A DNA stretch of 8,307 bases, taken from contig JBJOGJ010000178.1 in NCBI GenBank assembly GCA_046048295.1, forward strand, positions 1-8,307, written 5' to 3'. Position 1 is the stretch's first letter; each line of letters opens with the position of its first letter. The position numbers were made by a program, and so were the translations under genes. A model generated the notes under the pieces. It made no database searches. It had not been told where the DNA came from and was given only the letters and a program-made list of their open reading frames with translations. This document shows positions 1 to 7,936 of this stretch, piece after piece. Origin of the DNA: CBDCWA01 sp046048295 (GTDB taxonomy: Bacteria; Pseudomonadota; Alphaproteobacteria; Rhizobiales; Hyphomicrobiaceae).

Positions 1-3000
1 CACAGTAGTTTCGAAACGTCGTCCATCAACGCGAAGAACGCTGGCACGAACACGAGCGACAGTACCGTCGAGGAGATAAGGCCTCCGATCACCGCGATCG
101 CCATCGGCGCCCTGAATTCGCCGCCGGAATCGAAGGCGAGGGCGGATGGCAGCATCCCGCCGCACATCGCGATGGTGGTCATGACGATCGGCCGGGCACG
201 CTTCCTGCCAGCATCGACGATGGCGTCGTGGCGCGGTACGCCGGCCTCTATCTCGTTGATTGCGAAGTCGACGAGCATGATCGCGTTCTTGGTGACGATG
301 CCCATCAGCATGAGGATCCCGATCACGACAGGCAGGCTGAGCGCGTTCTGCGTAATGAACAGCGCAAAGATCGCGCCGCCGATCGACAGCGGCAACGAGA
401 ACAGGATGGTGACCGGATGCAGGAAGCTCGCGAACAGCAGTACGAGAACGGCATACACCATCATCAGGCCGGCACCCATGGCCTTTGCGAAGCTGTCGAA
501 CACCTCGACCATGATCTCGGCATCGCCGAACTGCTTGAGGACGACGCCTTCGGGCAGGTTTCTCGCGGCCGGCAGGTTTTTCACCGCCTCCACCATGTTG
601 CCGAGGGGCGCACCAGCGACGAGGTCACCCGAGATCGTTACGCGGCGCTGACGGTCGTAGCGGTCGATCGTCGTCGGTCCCTGCCCGAATTCGAAGTCGG
701 CGACCGACGACAGCGGCACGGAGGCGCCGCTGGCTGTCTGCACTTTCAGGGCCTCGAGAAGCTGACGGTTGGAACGCGCCGGCTCGAGCAGTTGCACCCG
801 GATCGGGATCAGTCGGTCGCCGGCATTGAACTTGGCGAGTGCCGCACTGTTGTCGCCGATGGTCGCGATGCGGATGGCCTCGGCGATGGCCTCCGTCGAG
901 ACGCCGAGCTTGGCGGCGCGTTCAGGGTCTGGCGTGATGCGCAACTCCGGACGTTCGAGTTCCGCCGTCGAAATCACCTGCGCGAGGCCGTCGAGGCGCC
1001 TGGCCTCCCCCGTGATGGCAGCGGCTGCCTTGTCGACGGAGGCTCCGTCGCGGCCGGAAACGACCATCTGGAACTGCCGCTGCCCGTTCTCCTCCAGGAA
1101 CCAGAACCGGATATCGGGAATGCTCGCAAGATCGCGGGCAATGAGCTGCTTGAGATCCGATTGCGTGCGTTCCCGCTTCTCCTTCGGCACAGCGGTGACG
1201 ACGAGCGTTGCCTTGCGAACCTCGTCGCCCGATCCGAGAATGCGCCCGCCGCTGGTGAAGACGCTCGTGATCTCCGGCTTACGCGCTATGCGGCGCGTTA
1301 TTTCACGCGAGATCCTGCGCGTTTCGTCGAGGCGCGCGCCGGGGGGCAACTCCACGGCGACCAGGAAGCGGCCGTTGTCCTCGGGAGGCAGGAAACCCGA
1401 TGGCAGCAGGTTGATCGAGTAGATCGAGGCCGCGAACACGACGAGGCCGATCAGTACCGTGACGATACGGTGGTGGACGGACCAGCCGACGAGGCGAACG
1501 TAGGATCTGAGGAGCCAGCCCTCCTTCTCCTGGTGGCCGGTGTCGCGCATGAAGTAGGCGGCCAGCAGTGGCGTGATGAGGCGGGCAACGAGCAGCGAGA
1601 AGAAGACGGCTGCCGCGATCACCAGGCCGAACTGCTTGAAGTATTGCCCGGCGATGCCGCCCATGAAGCTCACGGGCGCGAATACCGCAATGATCGTTGC
1701 GGTGATGGCGATGACTGCCAGACCGATCTCGTCGGCGGCCTCGAGCGCTGCCTGGTAGGGCGTTTTGCCGAGCCGGATGTGGCGTACGATATTTTCGATC
1801 TCGACGATGGCATCGTCGACGAGGATGCCGGTGACGATGGTGATGGCGAGCAGGCTCACGAGGTTGAGCGAGAAGCCCATCGCGTCCATTGCCCAGAATG
1901 CCGGAATGATCGAAAGGGGCAGCGCGACGGCTGCGATGATGGTGGCGCGCAGGTCGCGCAGAAATACGAAGATCACAAGAATAGCGAGTATGGCGCCTTC
2001 GATCAGCGTCTTCATCGTCGACTCGTAGACGCCGACCGTATACTTGACCGACGTGTCGATAAGCTCGAGCGTGACGCCGGGATGCTGCGCCTCGATCTCT
2101 GCAAGTTTCCGGATGACGTCGTCCCTGACGACGACATCGCTGGCCCCCTTGCCGCGCGTAATCGCGAAACCGACGACCGGCAACGTGTTGAGCTCCGCGA
2201 AGAGCCGTGGCTCGGCCACCGTGTCGGTCACGCTTCCGAGCGCATCGAGCCGCACGGATCGCCCGCCCGGAAGTGCGATCATCGTCTCGCCGAGCGCCTT
2301 GACGGAGGTCTTGCCCGCAAGCGTCCGGATGGCCTGCTCGCTGTTGCCGATCTCGCCGCGCCCGCCTGCAAGATCGATGTTGGTCGCCCTGAGCTGCCGG
2401 TTCACGTCGCCCGCCGTTATGCCGAGTGACAGCAGACGGTCGGGATCGAGGGCGATGCGGATTTCGCGCTGCACGCCGCCGACCCGCTCGATCTTCGAGA
2501 CGCCACGCACGGATTGAACGGCGCGCGCGACAACGTCGTCGACGAACCAGGAAAGTTCTTCCTCGGTCATCGTCGGCGCTTTCGCGGCATAGGTCATGAT
2601 CGGCAGGCCCTCGATGTCGAGGCGCTGAATGATCGGCTCTTCGATCGATCGCGGCAGATCGGTCCTGACGCGGGCGACTGCATCCTTGGCGTCGTTGACC
2701 GCGCGATCGACGGGTGTGCCAAGCTCGAACTCGATGATCGTCGTCGAGATGCTGTCGACGACGTTCGAGACGATGTGCTTGACGCCGGTGATGCCGGCGA
2801 CGGCATCTTCGACCTTCTTGGTGACCTGGGTTTCGAGCTCGGACGGTGCGGCGCCGAGCTGCGAGATGGTGATCTGTACGACCGGAACGTCGATGTTCGG
2901 GAAGCGTGTGACGGGTAACTGGCGGAAGCTGAAGATGCCGAGAGCCAGCAGCACCATGAACAGGACAAGTGCGGGCACCGGCTGGCGAATGGACCAGGCT

Positions 3001-3020
3001 GAGATGTTCCAGCGTGACAT
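1..3020 (-). CDS. RND-family multidrug efflux transporter (AcrB/HAE1-like), C-terminus cut by window edge
   Basis: This is the inner-membrane, proton-driven pump subunit of a tripartite efflux system, which in this family exports drugs or other amphiphiles through an adaptor and an outer-membrane channel. The frame is open from an ATG at 3020 to the left edge, giving 1006 codons. AcrB relatives are about 1030-1050 residues, so only a short C-terminal tail is missing. The N-terminus (MSRWNISAWSIRQPVPALVL) gives TM1, followed by the typical RQLPVTRFPNIDVP stretch entering the porter domain. The TM4 proton-relay pair is present in GILVDDAIVEIEN (D402, D403), and the TM10 lysine in GIVTKNAIMLVDF (K911), so the relay looks intact. 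The start is supported by GAGG seven bases upstream and by a TGATG overlap with the adaptor's stop codon, implying translational coupling. Substrate cannot be read from the sequence. Family assignment is very secure; the exact subfamily is not. Confidence 0.96.
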   Translation of the reverse strand, partial: MSRWNISAWSIRQPVPALVLFMVLLALGIFSFRQLPVTRFPNIDVPVVQITISQLGAAPSELETQVTKKVEDAVAGITGVKHIVSNVVDSISTTIIEFELGTPVDRAVNDAKDAVARVRTDLPRSIEEPIIQRLDIEGLPIMTYAAKAPTMTEEELSWFVDDVVARAVQSVRGVSKIERVGGVQREIRIALDPDRLLSLGITAGDVNRQLRATNIDLAGGRGEIGNSEQAIRTLAGKTSVKALGETMIALPGGRSVRLDALGSVTDTVAEPRLFAELNTLPVVGFAITRGKGASDVVVRDDVIRKLAEIEAQHPGVTLELIDTSVKYTVGVYESTMKTLIEGAILAILVIFVFLRDLRATIIAAVALPLSIIPAFWAMDAMGFSLNLVSLLAITIVTGILVDDAIVEIENIVRHIRLGKTPYQAALEAADEIGLAVIAITATIIAVFAPVSFMGGIAGQYFKQFGLVIAAAVFFSLLVARLITPLLAAYFMRDTGHQEKEGWLLRSYVRLVGWSVHHRIVTVLIGLVVFAASIYSINLLPSGFLPPEDNGRFLVAVELPPGARLDETRRISREITRRIARKPEITSVFTSGGRILGSGDEVRKATLVVTAVPKEKRERTQSDLKQLIARDLASIPDIRFWFLEENGQRQFQMVVSGRDGASVDKAAAAITGEARRLDGLAQVISTAELERPELRITPDPERAAKLGVSTEAIAEAIRIATIGDNSAALAKFNAGDRLIPIRVQLLEPARSNRQLLEALKVQTASGASVPLSSVADFEFGQGPTTIDRYDRQRRVTISGDLVAGAPLGNMVEAVKNLPAARNLPEGVVLKQFGDAEIMVEVFDSFAKAMGAGLMMVYAVLVLLFASFLHPVTILFSLPLSIGGAIFALFITQNALSLPVVIGILMLMGIVTKNAIMLVDFAINEIEAGVPRHDAIVDAGRKRARPIVMTTIAMCGGMLPSALAFDSGGEFRAPMAIAVIGGLISSTVLSLVFVPAFFALMDDVSKLL

Positions 3021-4261
3021 CAGCGGACCTCGGAAAGCTTGGCGCCGTTGCCACGCACCGGGTTCACGGCGTCGCCATCGCGCAGGAAGGTGCCGGCCTT
3101 GGAGACCACGTCCTCGTCGGGGGCCAGCCCGCTCCTGATCTCGACGCGTCCGTCGGACTGGATGCCGGTGACGACGGAGCGGCTGACGACACGATTATTC
3201 CTGACGACCTTGACGCGCGCGCCCTGGGGCGTGAATTGCACCGCTGTAAGCGGGATCGTCAGGCTATCGGCGACGGCGGTGGTGATGGTGCCGCGCGCAT
3301 AGCCGCCGACGCGAAGATCCGAGTGGCGCGGAAGTGCGACGCGAAGGCTGCCGAGCCGGGTTGTACGGTCGATCTCGGGTGAGACGAGGCGAACCTTGCC
3401 ATCGATCGTCGCCCCGCCTGGGAGCGCGATGAGGGCCGGCTGGCCAACCTCGATCTTGCCGAGTTCGGCTTCCGGCACCTCGGCGTCGAGTTCGATCTCG
3501 CCTTCCTTCACCAGGTTGAACATCGGTTGCGAGGTCACTGCTGCCGACGCGACACTGCCGATCTTTGCGGTCCGCCGGCTGATGATACCGGCGACCGGAG
3601 CGATGACCGTGGTCTTGGAAAGGCGCCATTCGAGCTCACGGCGCAGCGCCTCGATCTGCTTGCGCTCCGCTTTCGCGACCTTCAGTCCGTCGCGAGCGGC
3701 AACGAGCTGTGCGGCGGCCGTGCGTGCCGCTGCTTCCCGCTGCTCGTAAACGCTTTCCGATAGCGCGCGCGAGGCAAGCAAAGGCCTTGCCCGCTCGAGT
3801 GACTTCCGCGCCTCGTCGTTCCGCGCCTCCGCCTGGGTTATGTTGCTTTCGGCCTGAGCGATTGCCGCATCGGAGCGGGCAAGTGCCGCATCGTTCTCTG
3901 CTAGTCGCGCGATCAGCACCTGGCGGTCGAGCTTTGCCAGTTCCTGGCCCTGCCTGACCTCGTCGCCTTCCTCCGCCAGCAGTTCGGTTATGCGCAGGCC
4001 TTCGACTTCAGGCGCAATGAGGATTTCGCGCTTGGCGACGAGCGTGCCGGTCACCAGCACGCGATCTGCGATCGGCTCTCGTTTCGCCAGCACGACTGTC
4101 ACGGTCGGCGCCGGCGGCTCTGAGCCCGGGCCTTCGTCAGCCTTGCTCGCGAAATCCGGCAAGTGCCGCTGGATTGCCGCCGGCAGCGGCAAATGACCGG
4201 TCAAATGGAGGCCGGCCGCAATGGCTGCAAGGAGTACGCTGGCGAAGAGTACGCGCTTCAT
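3020..4261 (-). CDS. RND efflux periplasmic adaptor (HlyD/AcrA membrane fusion protein family)
   Basis: This 413-residue protein bridges the RND pump and an outer-membrane channel across the periplasm. Residues 1-20 form a hydrophobic signal or anchor without a lipobox cysteine, so it is probably membrane-anchored or secreted rather than lipidated. The first lipoyl half lies near residues 86-112 (VEGLRITELLAEEGDEV), and an Ala/Glu/Arg-rich coiled-coil hairpin spans about 113-215. The second lipoyl half is near 216-240 (TTVIAPVAGIISRR), followed by beta-barrel and membrane-proximal domains (about 250-400). The hairpin tip holds R157, L161 and S168, matching the R-x3-L-x6-S spacing known from AcrA-type adaptors that dock on TolC. 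AGGGA lies seven bases before the ATG. The start overlaps the tetR stop as ATGA and the stop overlaps the RND start as TGATG. Substrate is unknown. Confidence 0.95.
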   Translation of the reverse strand: MKRVLFASVLLAAIAAGLHLTGHLPLPAAIQRHLPDFASKADEGPGSEPPAPTVTVVLAKREPIADRVLVTGTLVAKREILIAPEVEGLRITELLAEEGDEVRQGQELAKLDRQVLIARLAENDAALARSDAAIAQAESNITQAEARNDEARKSLERARPLLASRALSESVYEQREAAARTAAAQLVAARDGLKVAKAERKQIEALRRELEWRLSKTTVIAPVAGIISRRTAKIGSVASAAVTSQPMFNLVKEGEIELDAEVPEAELGKIEVGQPALIALPGGATIDGKVRLVSPEIDRTTRLGSLRVALPRHSDLRVGGYARGTITTAVADSLTIPLTAVQFTPQGARVKVVRNNRVVSRSVVTGIQSDGRVEIRSGLAPDEDVVSKAGTFLRDGDAVNPVRGNGAKLSEVR

Positions 4262-4899
4262 CGGTCGTTCCCTGCGGTGCGAGAGCCTGCGGGCGCGGGC
4301 CCGGAGGAAACTGGGTTAAGGAGTGCGGCAACGATCGACGAGATGGCCGGCATTAGCCTGCTGCCGTCGAAATCCGGATCGACGGCGCGGCGCCAGAACA
4401 TTCCATCCCCGATCACGCACAGGACATCGGCAAGTGTATGGACGTCCAGGTCCGGCTTGATCCTGCCCTCCGCCTGCGCGCGCTCGAAAAGCTGCACGAA
4501 GCTGTCATGCACGAAGCCATCAACCGAATGGAAGATGCGCCCGACCGTCTCGTTGCGGGTCGCCTCGGCGCCGATCTCGACGCACAGTACGCGTTTGTAT
4601 TGCGGCTGTTCCACCGTGTAGTACTCGCCGAGCCTCGAGAGCGCCTCCACCAGGTCCGGCGCCTCGGCAAGCTCCGCCATCTGGGCGGCGAGCCTGCTAC
4701 GGTCGCGCTCCGCGATGCCGGCGATCAGCGCCTCCTTCGAGCTGAAATATCCATAGAGCGCACCGGGGCTTACTCCCGCCTCGCGGCAGATGTCTTGTAT
4801 TGCGGTGCCGTGGAAGCCTGCGGCCGCGAAGCAACGCTCGGCAGCGTCGAGAATGTGCTCGCGGCGGGCGAGCTGGGTCTCGGGGCTGAGTTTGGGCAT
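4258..4899 (-). CDS. TetR/AcrR-family transcriptional repressor, likely local regulator of the efflux operon
   Basis: This is a 213-residue TetR-type regulator. The N-terminal DNA-binding domain runs from about residue 10 to 60, with the helix-turn-helix in TAIQDICREAGVSPGALYGY (32-51) followed by the characteristic F-SSKEALI. The rest is a helical ligand-binding and dimerisation domain (about 65-195) with a Pro/Ser/Gly-rich tail. I chose the ATG at 4899 (MPKLSPETQ). A longer frame begins at 4998, but its extra 33 residues would be encoded across a perfect palindrome and probable promoter, and family members normally begin just ahead of the first helix. AGAGGA lies 11 bases upstream, a slightly long spacing. 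The gene is first in the tetR-adaptor-RND run and shares ATGA with the adaptor. By family behaviour it should repress transcription until a pump substrate binds. Repressor function and self-regulation are inferred from context. Confidence 0.93.
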   Translation of the reverse strand: MPKLSPETQLARREHILDAAERCFAAAGFHGTAIQDICREAGVSPGALYGYFSSKEALIAGIAERDRSRLAAQMAELAEAPDLVEALSRLGEYYTVEQPQYKRVLCVEIGAEATRNETVGRIFHSVDGFVHDSFVQLFERAQAEGRIKPDLDVHTLADVLCVIGDGMFWRRAVDPDFDGSRLMPAISSIVAALLNPVSSGPAPAGSRTAGNDR

Positions 4900-4949
4900 G
4901 TCGGCGTCGATCCTCTCGCTGCGGCGCAGCGCTGGCTGCCGGACAGCGT

Positions 4950-4978
4950 TTATAAAACGAATATTCGTTCTTTTTGCA
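4950..4978 (-). promoter_or_regulatory. Candidate promoter of the tetR-adaptor-RND operon
   Basis: On the minus strand TTATAA (4955-4950) could serve as a -10 element about 50 bases ahead of the tetR start. A weak -35 (TGCAAA, 4978-4973) sits 17 bases upstream. In this reading the palindrome fills the spacer between the two boxes, a classic place for repression. A better -35 word, TTGACT (4998-4993), exists, but no convincing -10 lies 16-18 bases after it. The exact promoter is therefore uncertain. Confidence 0.35.
4956..4969. promoter_or_regulatory. Probable TetR operator: perfect 14-bp palindrome
   Basis: AACGAATATTCGTT is identical to its own reverse complement and is the most AT-rich spot in the gap between the two blocks. 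It lies 57-70 bases upstream of the chosen tetR start. Palindromes of about this length in front of tetR genes are typical binding sites for TetR dimers. Binding has not been shown; the assignment rests on symmetry and position. Confidence 0.7.
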
Positions 4979-5095
4979 GATCGGACATGGCAAGTCAAGC
5001 GGCGAAACTGTGCCTAGGGCCGGACGTGAGAGACTGCTAACTTGATGGCGTAATGGAGGTTTTTGGATGCGGCGGTTGCCGCGATCACGTACCTG

Positions 5096-6397
5096 TTACC
5101 GCAGGGCGTTCGCCGGTATTGGAGCAGCAACTCCATGCTGCAGGGCACCAAGGCCGATGGCTGGCCGGCGGGCGCGACGGCGCACTCGCTTGGCGTCGGC
5201 TAGCCATCCGCCGAGCCCGAGGAAGAAGAAGAACACGGTATAGAGCACGTTCCAGTAGTGGACGGTGAAGCCGACCAGAACCCAGGCGAACATCGAGATG
5301 AGCCAGCCGGTGGCGATACGCGCGCGCTGCGGGTCGGAACGGTTCCATGTCGCCTTTGATACGGCGAAGGCGAGGAAAACCACGGACAGTCCCATCAGTA
5401 TCACCGAAGGCAGTCCCGAACGCATGGCGGTGACCAGCCACAGTGAATCGACCGTGCCCGAGATCATCCACCACGGCCGTTCCCAGTCGGCCAGTCCGAT
5501 GCCAAACAGCGGGTGTGCCAAGACGTTCTTGATGCCGTTCTCCCAGATGTGCAGGCGATAGTAGCCGGTCCAGGAATCGATCGTCAGGCCGGTGGCCAGA
5601 ATGGCAATCGGCGACCGGGTGGCAAACAGGCTGATGCCGATGTAGAGCCCGGCCAGTGCAATGCCGGCGATCATGGCCCGGTTCTTGACCTGCCGGGTCA
5701 CGCGCTCGAGGACTGCCAGCCCGACCTGCAGGGCGGCACAGAGCAGGGGGGCGGACGACAGCGCCGTGAAGGTCGCCACGCCCATGATCGCCATCTTGCC
5801 ATAGCGTTCCTGGGCACGCCGCTCCGAATACCAGACCAGAGCCACGAGACCCGCACAGTAGGTGCCGAGATGAATTGGATGGTCGAACGTCGCAGCCGCC
5901 CGCGTGAGGCCCCACCGTGTCTCGAGGGGATAGATGTCGCCGCCGAAGATCGGTTTCAGGAACGAGTGCACGAAGTGCTGGCCGAACAGTGTCTCCGGCA
6001 GGGCGATGAGCCCGGCGACCAGCACCGTCACCACGAACATGCGCAGCGTCGAATGGAACGTTTCGATGTCGCGGACGTAGGCCCGCGCGATCGTGTAGGC
6101 GCCCATGCCTTCGAGCGCCAGCGACCCGCCGTAGGCAACGCCGCCGTTCGTGCCGTGCTGGGCATAGACGATGAACGTCCAGGCATTGTAGAGCAGGAAC
6201 AGGATGTCGAAGAACCGGACGCGGCAGGTGCCCGAAAAGAACAGCCGCCACGCCGCCATCGGAAAGAAGGCAAGAAGCGCGATGCGATGCGGCGGCAGGC
6301 GGAGGTCGGCAACGTAGAGCGACAACTCCGAGGGTGCCAGGAAGCTGATCAGCACGCAAATGATCGGCAATGGAACGGATCGGGCTCTGCGTCGCAT
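5096..6397 (-). CDS. Polytopic membrane protein resembling Wzy polysaccharide polymerase / O-antigen ligase
   Basis: This 433-residue protein has roughly ten hydrophobic segments spread over its length (for example about 10-28, 38-54, 62-80, 118-134, 205-230, 243-260, 330-347, 363-379 and 384-400) and a basic cytoplasmic-type tail (RVRRRARR, 404-411). The long loop before the last helices carries a pattern typical of the Wzy_C/WaaL superfamily: R281 in YYRLHIWENGI, then HPLFGIGLADWERPWW (295-310). Such proteins join lipid-linked repeat units into a polymer or transfer glycans in the periplasm. Beside a priming transferase and a chain-length kinase, polymerase is the likelier role. V316-D317-S318 stands where ligases show a His-containing motif. 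The start at 6397 follows the transferase stop by 29 bases; GGAGG is present but 14 bases away. A longer open frame to 6652 would overlap the transferase and its extra residues look like non-coding shadow. Confidence 0.82.
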   Translation of the reverse strand: MRRRARSVPLPIICVLISFLAPSELSLYVADLRLPPHRIALLAFFPMAAWRLFFSGTCRVRFFDILFLLYNAWTFIVYAQHGTNGGVAYGGSLALEGMGAYTIARAYVRDIETFHSTLRMFVVTVLVAGLIALPETLFGQHFVHSFLKPIFGGDIYPLETRWGLTRAAATFDHPIHLGTYCAGLVALVWYSERRAQERYGKMAIMGVATFTALSSAPLLCAALQVGLAVLERVTRQVKNRAMIAGIALAGLYIGISLFATRSPIAILATGLTIDSWTGYYRLHIWENGIKNVLAHPLFGIGLADWERPWWMISGTVDSLWLVTAMRSGLPSVILMGLSVVFLAFAVSKATWNRSDPQRARIATGWLISMFAWVLVGFTVHYWNVLYTVFFFFLGLGGWLADAKRVRRRARRPAIGLGALQHGVAAPIPANALR

Positions 6398-6426
6398 CTT
6401 AGCTGTGGTTGCCTCCGCTGCGATGC

Positions 6427-7902
6427 CTAGTAGGCGTTCTTGCCGGTGAGCACCGCGACGACCGTCCGCAGCAGGATGCGGATGTCGAGCCACAGCGACC
6501 AGTTGCGGATATAGGCGAGATCCTGTTCGACGCGCGACTTGATCTTTTCCGGCGAGTCGAGCTGGCCGCGGAAACCGGACACCTGTGCGAGACCAGTGAT
6601 GCCGGGCTTGACCTGATGCCGGTTGGCGTAGGTCTCGAGCATCTCGCCCCACTGCTCGTCATGCACAAGAGCATGCGGCCTCGGGCCGACGAGCGACATC
6701 TCACCGCGCAGCACGTTGAGCAATTGCGGCAACTCGTCGAGGCTGGTTCGCCTGAGCATACGGCCGACCCGGGTGACACGAGGATCGGCGCGCGTTGCCT
6801 GGTTGACGCTGCCCGCATCCTCCATGACGGTCATGGTGCGGAACTTGAAGACGGGAATGATGCGCTTGTTGAGCCCGTGGCGTCGCTGCACGAACAGCGC
6901 TGGGCCCGCGCTGTCGAGGCGAATGGCAAGTGCGATCAGCAGGCAGAGGGGCAGGGCGGCGACCGCGAACACGGTGCCGAGCACGTAGTCCTCGAGCCGC
7001 TTGACGATCGGCGCCCAATCGGAGAGCGGGCGGGCCTTGACGTCGAGCATTCCGACAGGCCCGATTGCCGAGACCTTGTGGTTGCGCAAGTTGTGGACGA
7101 GGTCGGACGCCATGTGCGTGACGATGTGGACGCTGATCGGCAGCTGCTCCAGCTTGCCGACGATGTCCGCCATCCGGTTGTCGGCGTTCTGGGGCAGCGC
7201 GATGACGACCTGGTCGATTTCATCCCGGCGGCCGGCAGCGATGAGGTCCGCAAGCACGCCGGCGACCGCCAGACCTTCGGGATCGATGCGGTCTGAATCG
7301 ACGCGGTCGTCGTAAACGCCGACAAGGCGAATGCCCGTCGCCGTGGTTTCCAGGTAGTCATGCGCGCGTCTTGCGATCGGGCCGGCCCCGTAGATGGCAA
7401 CGCGGGTGTCGAAGCGACCGGCTGCGGTCAATCCGGCCAGCACCGAGCGTGCGACGATCCTGGAGCCGAGCAGCAGCACGAAGCTGGCGCTGAGCCAGAC
7501 GCTGTACCAGATCCAAAGCATGGACTGGTTGGGGGCGAAGGGAAGACCGAGACCGAGCACGGCGAGCATGGCGATCACCAGTGCCGACAGGAGGTGGCGC
7601 GTATCGAGGGGGAAGTCGTGCATGCGCTGAACATCGTAGGAATTCCAGGCATGCAGGCATACAGAGGCAACGATTGCGGTAATCAGCGACACCTGCAGCA
7701 AAGCGCCCCAGTTCACTTCGATTCCGGCCGACTGGGTGATGATCAGCGCCGGCAGAAAGGCACCGGCCACCACGGCGGTCGCATCGAGGAGGCCGACGAG
7801 ATCGGCCGCCACCCGTCGCGACCAGCGTGCCGGGGCGGCGGCGGTCGCGTCGGCGGCCGCAGAAAGCTGCGGACTCGGCTCGAAAGTTTCGATCGTCGTC
7901 AT
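6427..7902 (-). CDS. WcaJ-type polyprenyl-phosphate glycosyl-1-phosphate transferase (undecaprenyl-phosphate glucose phosphotransferase-like)
   Basis: This enzyme primes exopolysaccharide synthesis by moving a hexose-1-phosphate from a UDP-sugar to undecaprenyl phosphate at the cytoplasmic face of the inner membrane. The 491-residue protein has the full large-PGT layout. It has four N-terminal membrane helices (about 32-55, 68-86, 104-122, 128-148), a Rossmann-like CoA_binding_3 domain with IYGAGPIARRA (170-180), a re-entrant hydrophobic helix (about 306-328), and the C-terminal catalytic domain. That domain shows VFKFRTM (351-357), the catalytic Asp-Glu pair in SLDELPQLLNVLRG (D389, E390), SLVGPRP (403-409), KPGITGLAQVSG (432-443) and the family-typical ending KNAY. 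GGAG lies six bases ahead of the ATG. It follows the kinase by 34 bases and precedes the polymerase-like gene by 29, consistent with one operon. Glucose is the usual sugar in this subfamily, but galactose cannot be excluded. Confidence 0.95.
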   Translation of the reverse strand: MTTIETFEPSPQLSAAADATAAAPARWSRRVAADLVGLLDATAVVAGAFLPALIITQSAGIEVNWGALLQVSLITAIVASVCLHAWNSYDVQRMHDFPLDTRHLLSALVIAMLAVLGLGLPFAPNQSMLWIWYSVWLSASFVLLLGSRIVARSVLAGLTAAGRFDTRVAIYGAGPIARRAHDYLETTATGIRLVGVYDDRVDSDRIDPEGLAVAGVLADLIAAGRRDEIDQVVIALPQNADNRMADIVGKLEQLPISVHIVTHMASDLVHNLRNHKVSAIGPVGMLDVKARPLSDWAPIVKRLEDYVLGTVFAVAALPLCLLIALAIRLDSAGPALFVQRRHGLNKRIIPVFKFRTMTVMEDAGSVNQATRADPRVTRVGRMLRRTSLDELPQLLNVLRGEMSLVGPRPHALVHDEQWGEMLETYANRHQVKPGITGLAQVSGFRGQLDSPEKIKSRVEQDLAYIRNWSLWLDIRILLRTVVAVLTGKNAY

Positions 7903-7936
7903 GATTGGCTCCAGTATGGGATCGGGTTCGACGTTT

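Noticed and set aside
228..2429. A 733-codon open frame on the plus strand, antisense to the RND pump gene.
   Set aside because: Its product is rich in Asp, Arg, His and Glu with no domain-like pattern, as expected when the complement of a high-GC gene is read. The minus strand here encodes clear RND motifs throughout. Length alone is not evidence in GC-rich DNA.
1303..3054. A 583-codon minus-strand open frame overlapping the RND gene in another frame.
   Set aside because: It is a shadow frame dominated by Arg, His and Ala. The alternative frame starting at 3020 gives a textbook AcrB-like protein with the proton-relay residues.
4926..4939. Small inverted repeat GCAGC-GCTG-GCTGC in the tetR leader, considered as a second operator or attenuator.
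   Set aside because: Five-pair stems are frequent by chance in DNA of this GC content, and it does not resemble the AACGAATATTCGTT site.
5069..5082. Hairpin GCGGC-GGTT-GCCGC just after the polymerase-like gene, considered as an intrinsic terminator.
   Set aside because: The stem is only five pairs and is not followed by a T-run on either strand; on the minus strand the next bases are ATCCAAAAA.
5053..5268. A 71-codon plus-strand frame overlapping the end of the polymerase-like gene, considered as a small gene.
   Set aside because: Most of it is antisense to the polymerase-like tail. Although GGAGG-like bases occur nearby, there is no ribosome site at a proper spacing from its start, and the product is low-complexity Arg/Gly-rich.
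5085..6359. A 424-codon minus-strand frame inside the polymerase-like gene.
   Set aside because: It lacks membrane-helix periodicity and is Arg/His/Pro-rich. The frame ending at 5096 gives a proper polytopic membrane protein over the same DNA.
5513..7296. Long plus-strand open frames (5513-6430 and 6409-7296) antisense to the polymerase-like and transferase genes.
   Set aside because: Composition is again the Asp/Arg/Glu/Gln-rich shadow type with no recognisable domain, while the minus strand carries well-defined family motifs.
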